In this document: positions 14,610-22,320 of the stretch, in pieces | Numbering within the stretch: the first letter of the stretch is position 1 | Layout of the letters: every line of letters begins with the position of its first letter | Notes under the pieces: model-generated | Database searches by the model: none | The model's input: the letters and a program-made list of their open reading frames with translations, nothing else | What the model was told of the DNA's origin: nothing | NCBI GenBank assembly: GCA_030682505.1 | Contig: JAUXOH010000024.1 | Span: 1-22,320, forward strand | From: Candidatus Didemnitutus sp. | GTDB lineage: Bacteria; Verrucomicrobiota; Verrucomicrobiia; Opitutales; Opitutaceae | Direction: 5' to 3' | Length of the DNA stretch: 22,320 nucleotides | Position numbers and translations under genes: made by a program

Positions 14610-15542
14610 ATGCCCTCCCCCCTCGCCGCCCACACCTCGATCGTCACCTCCCAGCTCGCGCTGTTGCGCCAGCTGGAGTGGAAGGTGCGTCATGCGGTGG
14701 AGAATGTGCTCAGCGGCGAATACCGCTCGGCCTTCCGCGGGCGCGGCATGGAATTCGATCAGGTCGTCAAATACACCTACGGCGACGACATCCGCGACAT
14801 CGACTGGAACGTCACGGCGCGTCTCGGCGAGCCCTACCGCAAGAAGTTCATCGAGGAACGCGAAGTCACGCTGCTGATCGTCTTCGAGGACAGCGTCAGC
14901 CTGCAGTTCGGCTCCGGCGCGCAATCCAAGCGCGAGGTCCTGCTCGAGCTCGCGGGACTGTTGATGATGCTCGGCGCGGTCAACCGCGACCGCGTGGGTT
15001 TTTTGCATGCGTCCCGCGATGGCTACGCCCTCAAGGAGCCGGTGCGGGGTCGCGGCCAGATTCTCCACCTCGCCGCGCAATTGCTGGGCAAACCGGCTCC
15101 GGCCCTCGACGCCGCGACAGGCACTGAGGGCGGACCGGCCTCGCCGATTCCGTGGCGCATTCTTGCGCACGCCGCGCCGCGCCACAGCATTCTGATCTGG
15201 CTTGCCGATTTCCCGCCGCAGGTCTCGCCGGAAGGCTGGAGCGTGCTGTCGCGGCGTTACCAAACCATGGGCTTTCGCGTCGATGACCCGTGGGACCGCG
15301 AGTTGCCGGACACGCGGGTGCTCACCGCCTACGATCCCGTTTCCGGCCGGCTGGTGAATCTCAACGGCGCCTCGGCCGCCCAGCGCGCGGCGCATGCCGA
15401 GTGGGTGCAGGAGCGCGAGCAATCGTTCCGCGATCTGTTCCCTGCTCCGCTCAGTCGCCTCGTGGTTCCGACGGATGAGGACCGGCTCAAGGCGCTCGTG
15501 CGCTTCTTTCACGCCCGCATGGCTGCGGGCACCCGCCGCTGA
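14610..15542 (+). CDS. DUF58 domain-containing protein (vWA-like)
   Basis: 310 residues, no signal peptide. The DUF58 core is clear: LSGEYRSAFRGRGMEFDQV, YGDDIRDIDWNVTARLG (57-73), PYRKKFIEEREVTLLIVF, then a vWA-like half. The metal site usually reads DxSxS after the first strand; here it is E93-D-S95-V-S97, so the first Asp appears replaced by Glu. DUF58 proteins almost always accompany MoxR and Bat-type vWA proteins, and are thought to be MoxR clients. Start chosen because AAGGAG lies 12 bases upstream. The small DUF4381 gene often found after DUF58 in such operons is missing; a 109-bp gap with inverted repeats is there instead. Confidence 0.94.
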   Translation: MPSPLAAHTSIVTSQLALLRQLEWKVRHAVENVLSGEYRSAFRGRGMEFDQVVKYTYGDDIRDIDWNVTARLGEPYRKKFIEEREVTLLIVFEDSVSLQFGSGAQSKREVLLELAGLLMMLGAVNRDRVGFLHASRDGYALKEPVRGRGQILHLAAQLLGKPAPALDAATGTEGGPASPIPWRILAHAAPRHSILIWLADFPPQVSPEGWSVLSRRYQTMGFRVDDPWDRELPDTRVLTAYDPVSGRLVNLNGASAAQRAAHAEWVQEREQSFRDLFPAPLSRLVVPTDEDRLKALVRFFHARMAAGTRR

Positions 15543-15565
15543 TGCCGACGCTGATTCCAGTCCCC

Positions 15566-15642
15566 AGGTGGAGCGCGTTGTCCCCAACGCGCTTGCACGT
15601 CGCCGGCCCATCAAAGCGTCTTGAGGTCAAGCCGCTCCACCT
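15566..15642. repeat. REP/MITE-like element with two competing inverted repeats
   Basis: In the 109-bp gap before batA, AGGTGGAGCG (15566-15575) and CGCTCCACCT (15633-15642) are perfect inverted ends of a 77-bp segment. Inside, AGCGCGTTG (15572-15580), loop TCCC, CAACGCGCT (15585-15593) is a perfect 9-bp hairpin. The two stems share bases 15572-15575, so they cannot both form fully. This may be a small dispersed repeat or a regulatory switch ahead of the ATG at 15652. No target-site duplication is evident. Confidence 0.5.
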
Positions 15643-15651
15643 CGCGACGCC

Positions 15652-16695
15652 ATGAGCAACTACACGCTCGCCGAACCCCTCTGGCTGCTCGCCCTGCTGG
15701 CGTTGCCGCTGATGATCTGGGTGCGCGGCCGTCGCGGCGCCCCGGTGCTCGTGGTGCCGTTCGCGGCGGCGTGGCACAAACCGACTTTCATCCCGACCTC
15801 GCGCTGGCCGGCATCCTTTGCCCTCGTGGGTCTGGCCTTGCTGATCTTCGCCCTCGCGCGCCCCCAGATCGTCGAGGACAAGCGCGAGGTGAAGCAACAG
15901 GGCTACGACCTGATGCTCGCGATCGATCTCTCCGGCTCGATGCTCGCCGAGGACTACGAACGCAACGGCGAGCCGATCAACCGCCTGCAGGCGATCAAGC
16001 CCGTCATCCAGGCCTTCATCACCCAGCGCACGAGCGACCGCATCGGCATGGTGGTCTTCTCCGGCCGCGCCTACACACTGGCGCCGCTGACCTTTGATCA
16101 CGAGTGGCTCGGCCGTCAGGTCGAACGCCTCAAGCTCGGCTTGATCGAAGACGGCACCGCCATCGGCGACGGCCTCGGCGTCTCGCTGACCCGGCTCGAA
16201 CAAGCCGGCCGCGAGGAAAACAACCTGCGCAAGGGCGCGTTTGTGGTGCTGCTCACTGATGGCGCCAACAATCGCGGCCTGCTGACGCCTGACCAAGCCA
16301 CCGACATCGCCAAGTCGCGCGGCGTGCCCGTCTACACCATCGGTGCCGGTCGCGACGGCCTCGTGCGCATGCCGGTCTTCGACGACAATGGCCGGAAAAT
16401 CGGTTACCGGCGCGCCATCTCCGATCTCGACGAAGGCCAGCTGCGGGCAATGGCCACGGCGACGGGCGGGAAGTTTTTCCGCGCCTTTGACAACGACACG
16501 ATCGCGAAGGCATTTGCCGCCATCGACCAGGCGCAGAAGATCGAATTTCAGTCAAAGTCCTACCTGATCACCACCGAGCTCTTCACCTGGTTTGCCGGTC
16601 CGGGCGCCGGTTTGTTGCTGCTGGGAGCCTTGATCGCCCTGCCCCCGCGGTTTCCGCGCTGGAGCGCCCGCGGGGCGAAAGGAGTGCGGGCATGA
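15652..16695 (+). CDS. BatA-like von Willebrand factor A membrane protein
   Basis: 347 residues. Two N-terminal membrane segments (about 8-25 and 54-71) precede a vWA domain (about 84-295), and a third membrane segment lies near the C-terminus (about 310-331). The metal-dependent adhesion site is intact: D92-L-S94-G-S96, T169 in EDGTAIGDG, and D203 in LLTDGANN. The layout is that of BatA of the Bacteroides aerotolerance operon; the vWA domain would lie between membrane segments. Bat proteins have been linked to stress or oxygen tolerance in some bacteria, but their chemistry is unknown. Its TGA overlaps the ATG of the next gene (ATGA). No Shine-Dalgarno precedes it; the 77-bp inverted-repeat segment ends nine bases before the ATG. 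Confidence 0.94.
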   Translation: MSNYTLAEPLWLLALLALPLMIWVRGRRGAPVLVVPFAAAWHKPTFIPTSRWPASFALVGLALLIFALARPQIVEDKREVKQQGYDLMLAIDLSGSMLAEDYERNGEPINRLQAIKPVIQAFITQRTSDRIGMVVFSGRAYTLAPLTFDHEWLGRQVERLKLGLIEDGTAIGDGLGVSLTRLEQAGREENNLRKGAFVVLLTDGANNRGLLTPDQATDIAKSRGVPVYTIGAGRDGLVRMPVFDDNGRKIGYRRAISDLDEGQLRAMATATGGKFFRAFDNDTIAKAFAAIDQAQKIEFQSKSYLITTELFTWFAGPGAGLLLLGALIALPPRFPRWSARGAKGVRA

Positions 16696-18503
16696 ACTTC
16701 CATTCCCCGCATCTACTCTGGCTGCTGCTCCCCTTGCTGCTGTTGTTTTCGTGGGAACTGGCGCGCCGCGTCTCGGGCGCCGGCACAGCCTGGCCCAAGA
16801 TCGCCCGCGCGTGGGCCGGGGCCTTCGATGTCTCCCTCGGCACCAAGCACACCACGGCCGAAACGCGGCCGCGCATCTGGCTGTGGTTCGGCCTCGCCCT
16901 CTGCGTCATCGCGGTCGCCCGCCCCCAGTGGGGCGTGATCGAGGAGCAGGTTTTTGACCAATCCCGCGAGGTCCTGATCGCCGTTGACCTGTCGCGGTCG
17001 ATGCTCGCGGAGGACGTCAAACCATCGCGCCTCGATCGCTCGAAGCTGCTCATCACGTCGTTGCTCGATGGACTCAAGGGCGAGCGCGTGGGTCTGGTGT
17101 TGTTCGCCGGCACGGCCTTTCTCCAAAGTCCCCTCAGCGCGGATTACGAGATCCTGCGCGAATTTCTGCCGGCCCTGAAGCCCGACTACCTGCCGGAAGG
17201 GGGCTCGAATTACAAAGCCATGCTCGAAACCTCGATCCAAGCCTTCGGCACCTCGACGGCCGACCGCTACCTCATCGTGTTGAGCGACGGCGAGAGCACC
17301 GAGGAAGGCTGGAAGGCCTTGGGCGAAAATCTGAAGACCAAGGGCATTCGCGTCATCGGCCTCGGCATCGGCACGGTGCAGGGTTCCTTCATTCCCGATG
17401 AAAGCGGCGGTTTCGTGAAGGACGAGCGCGGCGCCGTCGTCCTGTCGCGACTCAACAGCGCTTCCCTGCAGGATCTCGCCCAGACCACCGGCGGCTCCTA
17501 CACGGACGCCAGCAGCTGGGTCGATCTCCCGGCCTTGTTGAAGAAAACCGTCGAGGCAGGACAAAAGGGGCAATTCACCGAGAAGAACGCCGCGCGCCTG
17601 ATTGAACGCTACCAATGGTTTCTCGCGCCGGGTCTGCTGCTCTTGATGATCAGTTTCTGGGCCGAGTTCCCCGTGCGCCCGCGCGAACGGGCCTTGCCCC
17701 TCGGCCGGAGCGGGACACGAAAAATTTCCAACGCCGGCAACAAGCTGGCCGCCGCCATCACGATCACGGTCGGCCTGCTTTGGCTCTCCGCTCTCAGCAC
17801 ACCGTCCGCCGCCTGGGCCCAGCCAGCGGCGATCGAGGACACCTTGGCCAAACCCCTGACGACTACCGTCGCCCGGCTGGCGGACAAAATCGCTTTGACC
17901 GCGAAGGACTGCAGCGAACTCGCGCAGACCACGATCACCTACGGTCAGCGACTCAAGTCAACGCAACAGACCCCGCCCGAAGGCGTGGTGAAAGATGCCC
18001 TCACGGCCGTGGATCTCGGCGAGCAAACGGAGGCCAAGGCCGCCGACTGGCCCCGCCTGCGCCAGGAGCTGGAAGCCCTGCTGGAAAAACCGGAAAAGCC
18101 ACAGGAGGACAAGAAGGACGAAGAGCAAAAAAAAGACCAGCAGCAGAACAAGGATCAGCAGAGTCAACCGCAGCAGGACCAGCAGAAACAGGAACAATCG
18201 CCTTCCGAACAGAAGCAGCAGGATGAACAACAGAAGCAGCAGGATCAGGACGCCTTCGGTGACATGAAGGAAGAAGAGAAACAAAACGCCGAGGAATCGA
18301 ACGAACCGCCGTCGCCGCCGAAACCGCAGACCCAGAAAGTCGGCGGGCAGAAGGAGAAAAAGGAGGAGCAACTGCTCGATCCCGACCTCGCCATGCCGCT
18401 CCAAAAACTCGATCAAGTCCGCAATCAAGACTCCCCCGCCAAACTCCAGCAGCTCTTGCAAGGTCAGCAGCAGAAGCAGCCGAAGAAAGGCAAGGACTGG
18501 TAA
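16692..18503 (+). CDS. BatB-like vWA protein fused to BatC-like Gln/Lys-rich tail
   Basis: 603 residues. Membrane segments at about 7-21 and 62-77, then a vWA domain (about 93-290) with D99-L-S101-R-S103, S172 in GGSNYKAM where Thr is more usual, and D199 in LSDGES; another membrane segment at about 308-323. At 351-377 a second hydrophobic segment ends in a signal-peptidase-like AAWAQP, followed by a helical region (378-465) and a strongly low-complexity stretch (about 466-560) of Gln, Lys, Glu and Asp, then LLDPDLAMPLQKLDQVR and a terminal GKDW. That second half looks like BatC, usually a separate exported protein, so the gene appears to be a batB-batC fusion. It overlaps batA by four bases and is followed by the BatD/E gene after five. 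I see no clear TPR repeats in the tail. Confidence 0.9.
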   Translation: MNFHSPHLLWLLLPLLLLFSWELARRVSGAGTAWPKIARAWAGAFDVSLGTKHTTAETRPRIWLWFGLALCVIAVARPQWGVIEEQVFDQSREVLIAVDLSRSMLAEDVKPSRLDRSKLLITSLLDGLKGERVGLVLFAGTAFLQSPLSADYEILREFLPALKPDYLPEGGSNYKAMLETSIQAFGTSTADRYLIVLSDGESTEEGWKALGENLKTKGIRVIGLGIGTVQGSFIPDESGGFVKDERGAVVLSRLNSASLQDLAQTTGGSYTDASSWVDLPALLKKTVEAGQKGQFTEKNAARLIERYQWFLAPGLLLLMISFWAEFPVRPRERALPLGRSGTRKISNAGNKLAAAITITVGLLWLSALSTPSAAWAQPAAIEDTLAKPLTTTVARLADKIALTAKDCSELAQTTITYGQRLKSTQQTPPEGVVKDALTAVDLGEQTEAKAADWPRLRQELEALLEKPEKPQEDKKDEEQKKDQQQNKDQQSQPQQDQQKQEQSPSEQKQQDEQQKQQDQDAFGDMKEEEKQNAEESNEPPSPPKPQTQKVGGQKEKKEEQLLDPDLAMPLQKLDQVRNQDSPAKLQQLLQGQQQKQPKKGKDW

Positions 18504-18508
18504 CTTCC

Positions 18509-21046
18509 ATGCGTCAGCCGAAATCCATTTTCCCTCTCTTCTTTTTCGCCCTCGTGCTTGCGCTCACGACGGCCACCGGCCTGCGCGCGCAGTCGGTGCG
18601 CTGGAACCCGCCCGCCGGTCAACTCGGCTTCAACCAAGTCAGCGAACTCGCGTTGGAATTCGAGGACTGCGAGCCCACCAGCGGGCTGCAACTGCCGGAA
18701 GTCGACGGACTGGTCTTCGGACGGCCCTCGCAGCGCAGCGAGACGAGCATGGTCAATTTCAGCGTCACGCGCCGCTTCGTGTTGGTCTTCCCGGTGCGGC
18801 CCACGAAGCGCTCCGCCCTCCAGATTCCCGCGTTTCAGATCGCGACCGACAAGGGCATGCTGCGCGTGGCCGCGGCCAATTACACGGTGGGCGACGCGAC
18901 GGTCGGCAACAGCGGCCTGGCGATCAACGACATCTCGTCGGCCAGCCTCACCGTGCCGAAGATCACCTTCTGGGCCGGCGAAGTCTTCCCCGTCACCTAC
19001 AACCTCAGCGTCATCAAACGCTACTTTCACTCGCCCGCGACCCTCGTCGATTGGCAGGCCGCACCCTTGGTCATGGAAGAGTGGTCAAAACCCGAACCGG
19101 CAGAAACGATGATCCGGGGCGAACGCCGCATCGTCGCCACGCAATCGACCCGCGCCTATGCGAAGCAGGCGGGCACCTACGCCTTCAAACCCGCGCAACA
19201 GTTGGTCAATCTCGTGGTCGGCACCTCCGGGTTCGGCCTGTTCTCCACCCCCACGGTGGAACAACGCGTGCTCACGACCGAACCGCTCGAACTGACGATT
19301 CGCGCCCTCCCGACGGCACCGCACGATTTTTCCGGCATGGTGGGCCAGTTCACGCTCGTTTCCAAAGTGGTTCCCCTCACGCCCGCGGCGGGTGAACCCG
19401 TCACGTGGACGCTGGAACTCTCCGGCACCGGCAACTGGCCCGACATCTCCGGCCTGCCGCAGCGCGAGGTTTCGAGCGATTTCTCCGTCGTGCAGCCCAA
19501 GTCGAAGCGCACGATGAAGGACAATTCCCTCTTCGACGGCACGCTGAGCGAAGACGTCGTGCTCGTGCCCACCAAGCCGGGCACCTACACCCTCGCCGCG
19601 GTCAAGATCACCTACTTCGACCCCGCGAGCGGTTCCTACAAATCGATCGCCACCCCACCCACGACGATCACGATTGGTGCCGCCAATGCGGCCCCCGTGC
19701 GGGCTTCGCCGGGCGGTCCGGTGCAATTCTCCCTCGCACTCCCCGCCGCCGCCCCGTCGTTCGTGGCACCGGAGCCCGTTCCGCCCATCCCGCCGGAGAA
19801 CCTGCCGCGCGATCCGCTGGGCGAAAGCGAGCGGGGCCTCGTGCCACTCCCACTCCCCGTCCTGATTTGGGTCTGCGTCGCGGCCGTTGCGCTCATTCCC
19901 TTGTGCCTCTGGCTCGGCCTCGCCGCCGTGCGCTCCCGCGCCCTCGATCCGCAACGCCAACGGCGCCGGGCCCACGCCGCGCTCGTCCACACGCTGGCCG
20001 AATTGCGCTCCGCGCCGACGGCCAACCGCAGCGCCTGGTTGCGCGATTGGCAGCAACACGCGGCCGTGCTCTGGCAGATTCCGCACGCCGCCCCCGGGGC
20101 ACCGCTGGTCAACGACAGCATCGCGGCCACCGCGCAGGACGCTGCGCCTGTCTGGACCGCGCTCTGGAACGAAGCGGATCGCGCCCAACACGGTCGCGAC
20201 GAGGCACTGCCCGACGACTGGTCCCCCCGGGCGGAAGGCGCACTGCAAGCCGTGCGCGTGCCCGGCTGGCCGGTAACCTCCCTCTTCGCGCCGCGCCACC
20301 TGCTGCCGTTCCTCTTCCTCGCCGTGGTCGCCCTCGCGCCGCTGTCCGCCCGGGCCGACGCCCACGATGACTACAAACGCGGCCAATACGCCGCGGCAGA
20401 GGCCGCGTGGCGCAAGACCATGACCGCGACCGGCGACGATTGGACCGTGCGGCACAACCTCGGGCTCGCGCTGGCCCAACAGGACCGCTGGGCCGAAGCG
20501 ACCGCGCACTGGACCAGTGCAGTTCTCCTCCACACCCGCAGTGAACTCACGCGCGGGGATCTCGTGCTCGGGCTCCAACGCTCGGGCCTGGCTCCGCCGG
20601 AACTCGTCGGTCTCTCGCGCGGCGAAGGCCGCTACAATCTCGCGCGCCGCGCCTCCCCGGGTGAGTGGCAGGCTTTGCTCGTGGCCGCCTCCGTGTTGAT
20701 CGCCGCGGCGCTCGTGCTCCTGCTCTTGGCAGGTTATCGCCGCACCGGCAATTGGGCGCGCTCCACGGCCCTCGGCTTGGTGCTGGTGGCCATCTTCATC
20801 GCGGCGACGGCCACGTTCAGCCTCCGCACCTATGGGCAACTCGCGAGTCCGGACGCCGTGCTGGTGTGGCGCGCCTCGACGTTGCGCAGCGTGCCCACGG
20901 ACGCCGATACGCAAAAAACCACCGCGCTCTCCGCCGGTTCGATCGCAACGGTGGACAAGACCTTCCTCGGTTGGAGCCGCCTCAACTTCGCCGGCGGCCA
21001 GACCGGCTGGGCCCGCACCGCCGACCTCGTGCACCTCTATCGTTGA
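18509..21046 (+). CDS. BatD-BatE fusion: BatD-like periplasmic domains, TPR and SH3-like domain
   Basis: 845 residues. Signal peptide 1-27 (FFFALVLALTTATGLRAQ), then beta-rich BatD-type domains to about 440, with the family-like VPKITFWAGEVFPVTYNLSV and a PGTYTL motif near 357-362. A Pro-rich linker leads to a membrane segment (449-473) and a cytoplasmic helical stretch to about 590. A second signal-like segment (594-616, ending LSARADA) precedes TPR-like repeats (about 617-690: DDYKRGQYAAAEAAW, RHNLGLALAQQDRWAEA), two membrane segments (about 720-742, 752-772) and a C-terminal SH3-like domain (783-845, GWSRLNFAGGQTGWA). The second part matches BatE, usually a separate gene. The internal hydrophobic segment may now be a membrane helix. 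Last gene of the operon. Confidence 0.9.
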   Translation: MRQPKSIFPLFFFALVLALTTATGLRAQSVRWNPPAGQLGFNQVSELALEFEDCEPTSGLQLPEVDGLVFGRPSQRSETSMVNFSVTRRFVLVFPVRPTKRSALQIPAFQIATDKGMLRVAAANYTVGDATVGNSGLAINDISSASLTVPKITFWAGEVFPVTYNLSVIKRYFHSPATLVDWQAAPLVMEEWSKPEPAETMIRGERRIVATQSTRAYAKQAGTYAFKPAQQLVNLVVGTSGFGLFSTPTVEQRVLTTEPLELTIRALPTAPHDFSGMVGQFTLVSKVVPLTPAAGEPVTWTLELSGTGNWPDISGLPQREVSSDFSVVQPKSKRTMKDNSLFDGTLSEDVVLVPTKPGTYTLAAVKITYFDPASGSYKSIATPPTTITIGAANAAPVRASPGGPVQFSLALPAAAPSFVAPEPVPPIPPENLPRDPLGESERGLVPLPLPVLIWVCVAAVALIPLCLWLGLAAVRSRALDPQRQRRRAHAALVHTLAELRSAPTANRSAWLRDWQQHAAVLWQIPHAAPGAPLVNDSIAATAQDAAPVWTALWNEADRAQHGRDEALPDDWSPRAEGALQAVRVPGWPVTSLFAPRHLLPFLFLAVVALAPLSARADAHDDYKRGQYAAAEAAWRKTMTATGDDWTVRHNLGLALAQQDRWAEATAHWTSAVLLHTRSELTRGDLVLGLQRSGLAPPELVGLSRGEGRYNLARRASPGEWQALLVAASVLIAAALVLLLLAGYRRTGNWARSTALGLVLVAIFIAATATFSLRTYGQLASPDAVLVWRASTLRSVPTDADTQKTTALSAGSIATVDKTFLGWSRLNFAGGQTGWARTADLVHLYR

Positions 21047-21054
21047 AGCCAGGT

Positions 21055-21066
21055 GCCGCGCGCGGC
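21055..21066. terminator. GC palindrome between convergent genes, possible weak bidirectional terminator
   Basis: GCCGCGCGCGGC (21055-21066) is a perfect 12-bp palindrome in the 22-bp gap between the BatD/E stop and the stop of the convergent LOG-family gene. Its position fits a shared terminator, but it lacks a T tract and has little loop, so support is weak. Confidence 0.25.
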
Positions 21067-21068
21067 GC

Positions 21069-21647
21069 TCACTTGGTCTGATACCACTTCTCGTCGCCCG
21101 GTTGCTGCTGCCAGTTCTCGAGCAACGGGAAAATCTCCTCCACGGTGTTGGCCACGGCATACTTGCCGCGCACCGACACGTGCATGAATTTCTCCTCCAC
21201 GACCCGCTCAAACATCTTCACCAAATCGTCGTAGTATCCGCCGTGATTGAAAATAATGACCGGCTTGTGCAGCACCTCGAGGTGGGCGAGCGTGAGGATC
21301 TCGAGGAGTTCCTCCAAGGTGCCCCAGCCGCCGGGCAGGGCCAGAAAGGCATCCGCGCGCGTTTCCATCAGCATCTTGCGCTCCCGCATGGTGATGACCG
21401 AGATGAGTTCGTCGGCCTCGTCGAACGCGAGTTCCCGCACCTTCATGAACTCCGGAATCACGCCGACGACGCGGCCGCCGCCTTTTTTTGTGCCCCGCGC
21501 CACGGCGCCCATCAGCCCGGTTTTCCCACCGCCGTAAACGAGCGCCCAGCCCCGTCGGGCGATCTCCGCGCCCACCGCCTCGGCCGCAGCGTAGTATTTC
21601 GGGTCGAGGCGATCACTGGAGGCGCAATAGACGCAAAGGGACTTCAT
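21069..21647 (-). CDS. LOG-family Rossmann-fold protein (TIGR00730)
   Basis: 192 residues from the ATG at 21647 (MKSLCVYCASSD, the usual start of the family). An in-frame ATG 13 codons upstream would add residues unlike the family. Hallmarks: GGGKTGLMG (39-47) and PGGWGTLEE (105-113), the LOG phosphoribohydrolase motifs, and the substrate-region MRERKMLM (87-94). LOG proteins cleave cytokinin riboside 5'-monophosphates or related nucleotide monophosphates to free base and ribose 5-phosphate; in bacteria the physiological substrate is often uncertain, and lysine decarboxylase is an old misnomer. Cytoplasmic. Convergent with the Bat operon, divergent from the GluQ gene. Confidence 0.94.
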   Translation of the reverse strand: MKSLCVYCASSDRLDPKYYAAAEAVGAEIARRGWALVYGGGKTGLMGAVARGTKKGGGRVVGVIPEFMKVRELAFDEADELISVITMRERKMLMETRADAFLALPGGWGTLEELLEILTLAHLEVLHKPVIIFNHGGYYDDLVKMFERVVEEKFMHVSVRGKYAVANTVEEIFPLLENWQQQPGDEKWYQTK

Positions 21648-21751
21648 GACAGGGTTTTTGAAACCATGGTTGACCGGGATTCGCACGGCAAAAGTTTCCG
21701 CCGCTTTGGTGATTCACCCCGGGCCGCATCTTAGTCTATCCGTAATCACCT
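21648..21751. promoter_or_regulatory. Divergent intergenic region, LOG and GluQ-type genes
   Basis: A 104-bp gap between divergent genes that should contain both promoters. A TTGACC occurs at 21670-21675 and an AT-richer stretch (TTAGTCTATCCGTAATC) lies just before the GTG at 21752, but no well-spaced -35/-10 pair is convincing. No inverted repeat stands out. Confidence 0.3.
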
Positions 21752-22320
21752 GTGGCCGAGACCAAGTCCAACTACCGCGGCCGCCTGGCCCCCTCCCCCA
21801 CGGGTCACCTGCATCTCGGCCACGCCCGGACGTTCTGGACCGCGCAGCAACGCGCGCAGGAAGCAGGCGGCGAACTCATTTTGCGCAACGACGACCTCGA
21901 CCTCGGTCGGTGCCGCCCCGAGTTCGCGACGGCAATGATCGAGGACATGAAGTGGTTCGGCCTGACGTGGTCGGAAGGACCCGATGTCGGCGGACCCCAC
22001 GCGCCCTACAACCAAAGTCAGCGCCTCGCGCACTACGGCACGGCGTTTGAACGGCTGCGCGCGGCGGGGCAGATCTACGCGTGCACCTGCTCCCGCAAGG
22101 ACGTGCAAGGAGCAACGACCGCGCCCCACGAGCAGGCCGACGAACCGCTCTATCCCGGCCACTGCCGGCCGGAAAAACTCCCGGCCGAGGAACAGGCGCA
22201 GCGCGCGACGTGGCTCCGCGACGGGGTGAACTGGCGGTTTCGCGTGCCCGAAGGCGAGACCCTGGAATTCATCGACGGCCATTTCGGGCGGCAGCACACC
22301 ACCTTTGGTCGCGACCTCGG
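21752..22320 (+). CDS. gluQ: Glutamyl-Q tRNA(Asp) synthetase, 5' part (runs off window end)
   Basis: The frame is open from GTG 21752 to the last base, 189 complete codons with no stop. An in-frame TAA at 21743-21745 bounds the start. The N-terminus has RLAPSPTGHLHLGHAR, the class I synthetase HIGH-type motif (HLGH, 21-24), and RNDDLDLGRCRPEF in place of the usual R-x-E-D-L-D. A zinc site C-x-C...Y-x3-C is present (C111, C113, Y134, C138), as in the GluQ branch. GluQ charges glutamate onto queuosine at position 34 of tRNA(Asp) and lacks the anticodon-binding domain of GltX; that distinction needs the missing 3' part, so a discriminating GltX-like enzyme is not fully excluded. The KMSKS-like loop lies beyond the window. 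Confidence 0.88.
   Translation, partial: MAETKSNYRGRLAPSPTGHLHLGHARTFWTAQQRAQEAGGELILRNDDLDLGRCRPEFATAMIEDMKWFGLTWSEGPDVGGPHAPYNQSQRLAHYGTAFERLRAAGQIYACTCSRKDVQGATTAPHEQADEPLYPGHCRPEKLPAEEQAQRATWLRDGVNWRFRVPEGETLEFIDGHFGRQHTTFGRDL

Noticed and set aside
1..22320. Mobile element, prophage, CRISPR array or RNA gene
   Set aside because: No transposase or integrase, no regularly spaced repeats, and no tRNA or rRNA signature were seen; codon use looks uniform across the window.

Overview
The window is GC-rich chromosomal DNA, densely coding on both strands, with no rRNA, tRNA, CRISPR array, transposase or phage gene. Several traits suggest a Verrucomicrobia-type bacterium, possibly of the Opitutaceae: a TIGR03067 protein, a MoxR-DUF58-Bat operon with fused Bat proteins, and many starts without a Shine-Dalgarno sequence. 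This is an inference from gene content, not from a marker gene. No gap between genes exceeds about 160 bases.

Layout. 1-465 (+) is the 3' end of an ABC transporter ATPase gene. 490-5626 (-) is a tightly coupled three-gene operon: a LuxD-like acyl hydrolase fused to a SAM methyltransferase, a multi-TM sensor histidine kinase, and a GAF/PAS protein ending in a degenerate receiver. Divergent from it, 5764-10306 (+) holds a cytoplasmic kinase with a degenerate N-terminal receiver, a FadL-family outer-membrane channel, and a protein with an intact receiver followed by a histidine kinase core. 10432-12945 (+) carries rmuC, a small TIGR03067 protein and a MOSC protein. 13017-13424 (-) is a small GGQ release-factor-like protein. 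13584-21046 (+) is a MoxR-DUF58-BatA-BatB/C-BatD/E operon. 21069-21647 (-) is a LOG-family protein, and a truncated GluQ-type synthetase gene runs off the end at 22320 (+).

Main interest. The six genes at 490-10306 look like one system for making, importing or sensing a fatty-acyl signal. They combine a LuxD-type Ser/Asp/His acyl enzyme with a methyltransferase, a FadL channel, a membrane kinase and an unusual receiver-kinase protein. The composition recalls the Ralstonia solanacearum phcBSRQ quorum-sensing operon. There, PhcB is a methyltransferase making 3-hydroxy fatty acid methyl esters, PhcS is a sensor kinase, and PhcR is a response regulator with a kinase-like C-terminus. The parallel is an inference from domain content. 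The LuxD-methyltransferase fusion, the second kinase, two receivers without a phosphoacceptor aspartate, and the built-in FadL gene are what may be new.

The Bat operon is a second, more familiar module. A MoxR ATPase and von Willebrand A domain proteins probably work together at the inner membrane and periplasm. Here BatB is joined to a BatC-like tail and BatD to a BatE-like TPR/SH3 protein. Each junction keeps what looks like a former signal peptide.
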